This document shows, one piece after another, positions 50,739-50,763 of a DNA stretch of 50,763 nucleotides. The position numbers and the translations under genes are program-made. The stretch lies in the NCBI RefSeq assembly GCF_016902295.1, contig NZ_JACJLQ010000027.1:1-50763 (forward strand), read 5' to 3'. Below the pieces are notes generated by a model. The model saw only the letters and a list, made by a program, of their open reading frames with translations. It did not search any database and was not told the origin of the DNA. This DNA is from Bacteroides caecigallinarum (GTDB lineage: Bacteria > Bacteroidota > Bacteroidia > Bacteroidales > Bacteroidaceae). Every line of letters starts with the position of its first letter. The first letter of the stretch is position 1.

Positions 50739-50763
50739 TATATAAGAGAAAAACAATATTAAC

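Overview
The window is chromosomal DNA of a member of the Bacteroidales (Bacteroides/Phocaeicola/Prevotella-like). The evidence is the gene content: an RprX/RprY-type two-component pair, a NigD-like lipoprotein, an LpxC-FabZ fusion, an EF-G2 paralogue and a DUF4827 lipoprotein. Most promoters carry the Bacteroidetes -7 box TAnnTTTG, and Shine-Dalgarno sequences are almost absent. Most of the window is core metabolism and information processing. The accessory parts are a broken transporter at the left edge and a restriction-modification / nuclease block at about 40.5-45.8 kb.

Layout. 1-0.75 kb: C-terminal half of an MFS transporter whose front has been replaced by unrelated DNA carrying a terminator. 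0.8-6.2 kb (+): trmB, mrp, a Sua5/YciO protein, a ClC channel/antiporter and fmt, closely spaced. 6.1-8.8 kb: a NigD-like lipoprotein divergent from an ECF sigma factor, which overlaps a protein with an anti-sigma-like N-terminus and a beta-barrel C-terminus. 9.0-14.9 kb (+): rpe, comEC, an NrnA-type phosphoesterase, a DUF4827 lipoprotein and glmM. 15.0-17.3 kb (-): hemW and an AraC regulator. The AraC gene is divergent from a TolC/EmrA/EmrB-type tripartite efflux operon at 17.5-21.5 kb. 21.7-23.8 kb: EF-G2. 24.1-26.4 kb: rprX-rprY. 26.5-27.2 kb (-): a 58-residue membrane protein and a MarR regulator. 27.4-28.5 kb: rpsF-rpsR-rplI. 28.7-32.5 kb: a tiny Cys-rich lipoprotein, mtaB, a GT2 glycosyltransferase and miaA. 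32.5-36.4 kb (-): a pRiA4b ORF-3-like acidic protein and the lipid A genes lpxA, lpxC/fabZ and lpxD. 36.7-40.5 kb (-): pyrF, prfA, two paralogous small membrane proteins and purM. 41.4-43.9 kb (-): an EcoRII-type restriction-modification system. 44.2-45.8 kb: an AAA-ATPase-like/PD-(D/E)XK protein. 45.8-47.5 kb (-): a GH10-like lipoprotein-like hydrolase. 47.6-50.6 kb (+): cstA, a YbjQ family protein and an outer-membrane porin-like protein.

How the genes work together. The lpxD-lpxC/fabZ-lpxA cluster carries the first acylation and deacetylation steps of lipid A synthesis, plus the dehydratase of fatty acid elongation. Several genes serve translation: trmB, the Sua5 protein (t6A precursor), mtaB (ms2t6A), miaA (i6A), fmt, prfA, the S6/S18/L9 operon and EF-G2. 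The TolC/EmrA/EmrB cluster with its divergent AraC gene is a self-contained regulated efflux unit. The cstA-ybjQ-porin run looks like an uptake unit for small carbon compounds or peptides during carbon limitation.

Non-coding structure stands out in several places. A three-copy TGCAGTA motif lies around the ECF sigma promoter. Five 11-bp helical repeats lie before rpe, and 21-bp direct repeats lie upstream of hemW. Perfect Shine-Dalgarno sequences precede only rpsR and rplI, and a long hairpin lies between the pRiA4b-like gene and miaA. I found no tRNA, rRNA, CRISPR array, intact insertion sequence or phage.
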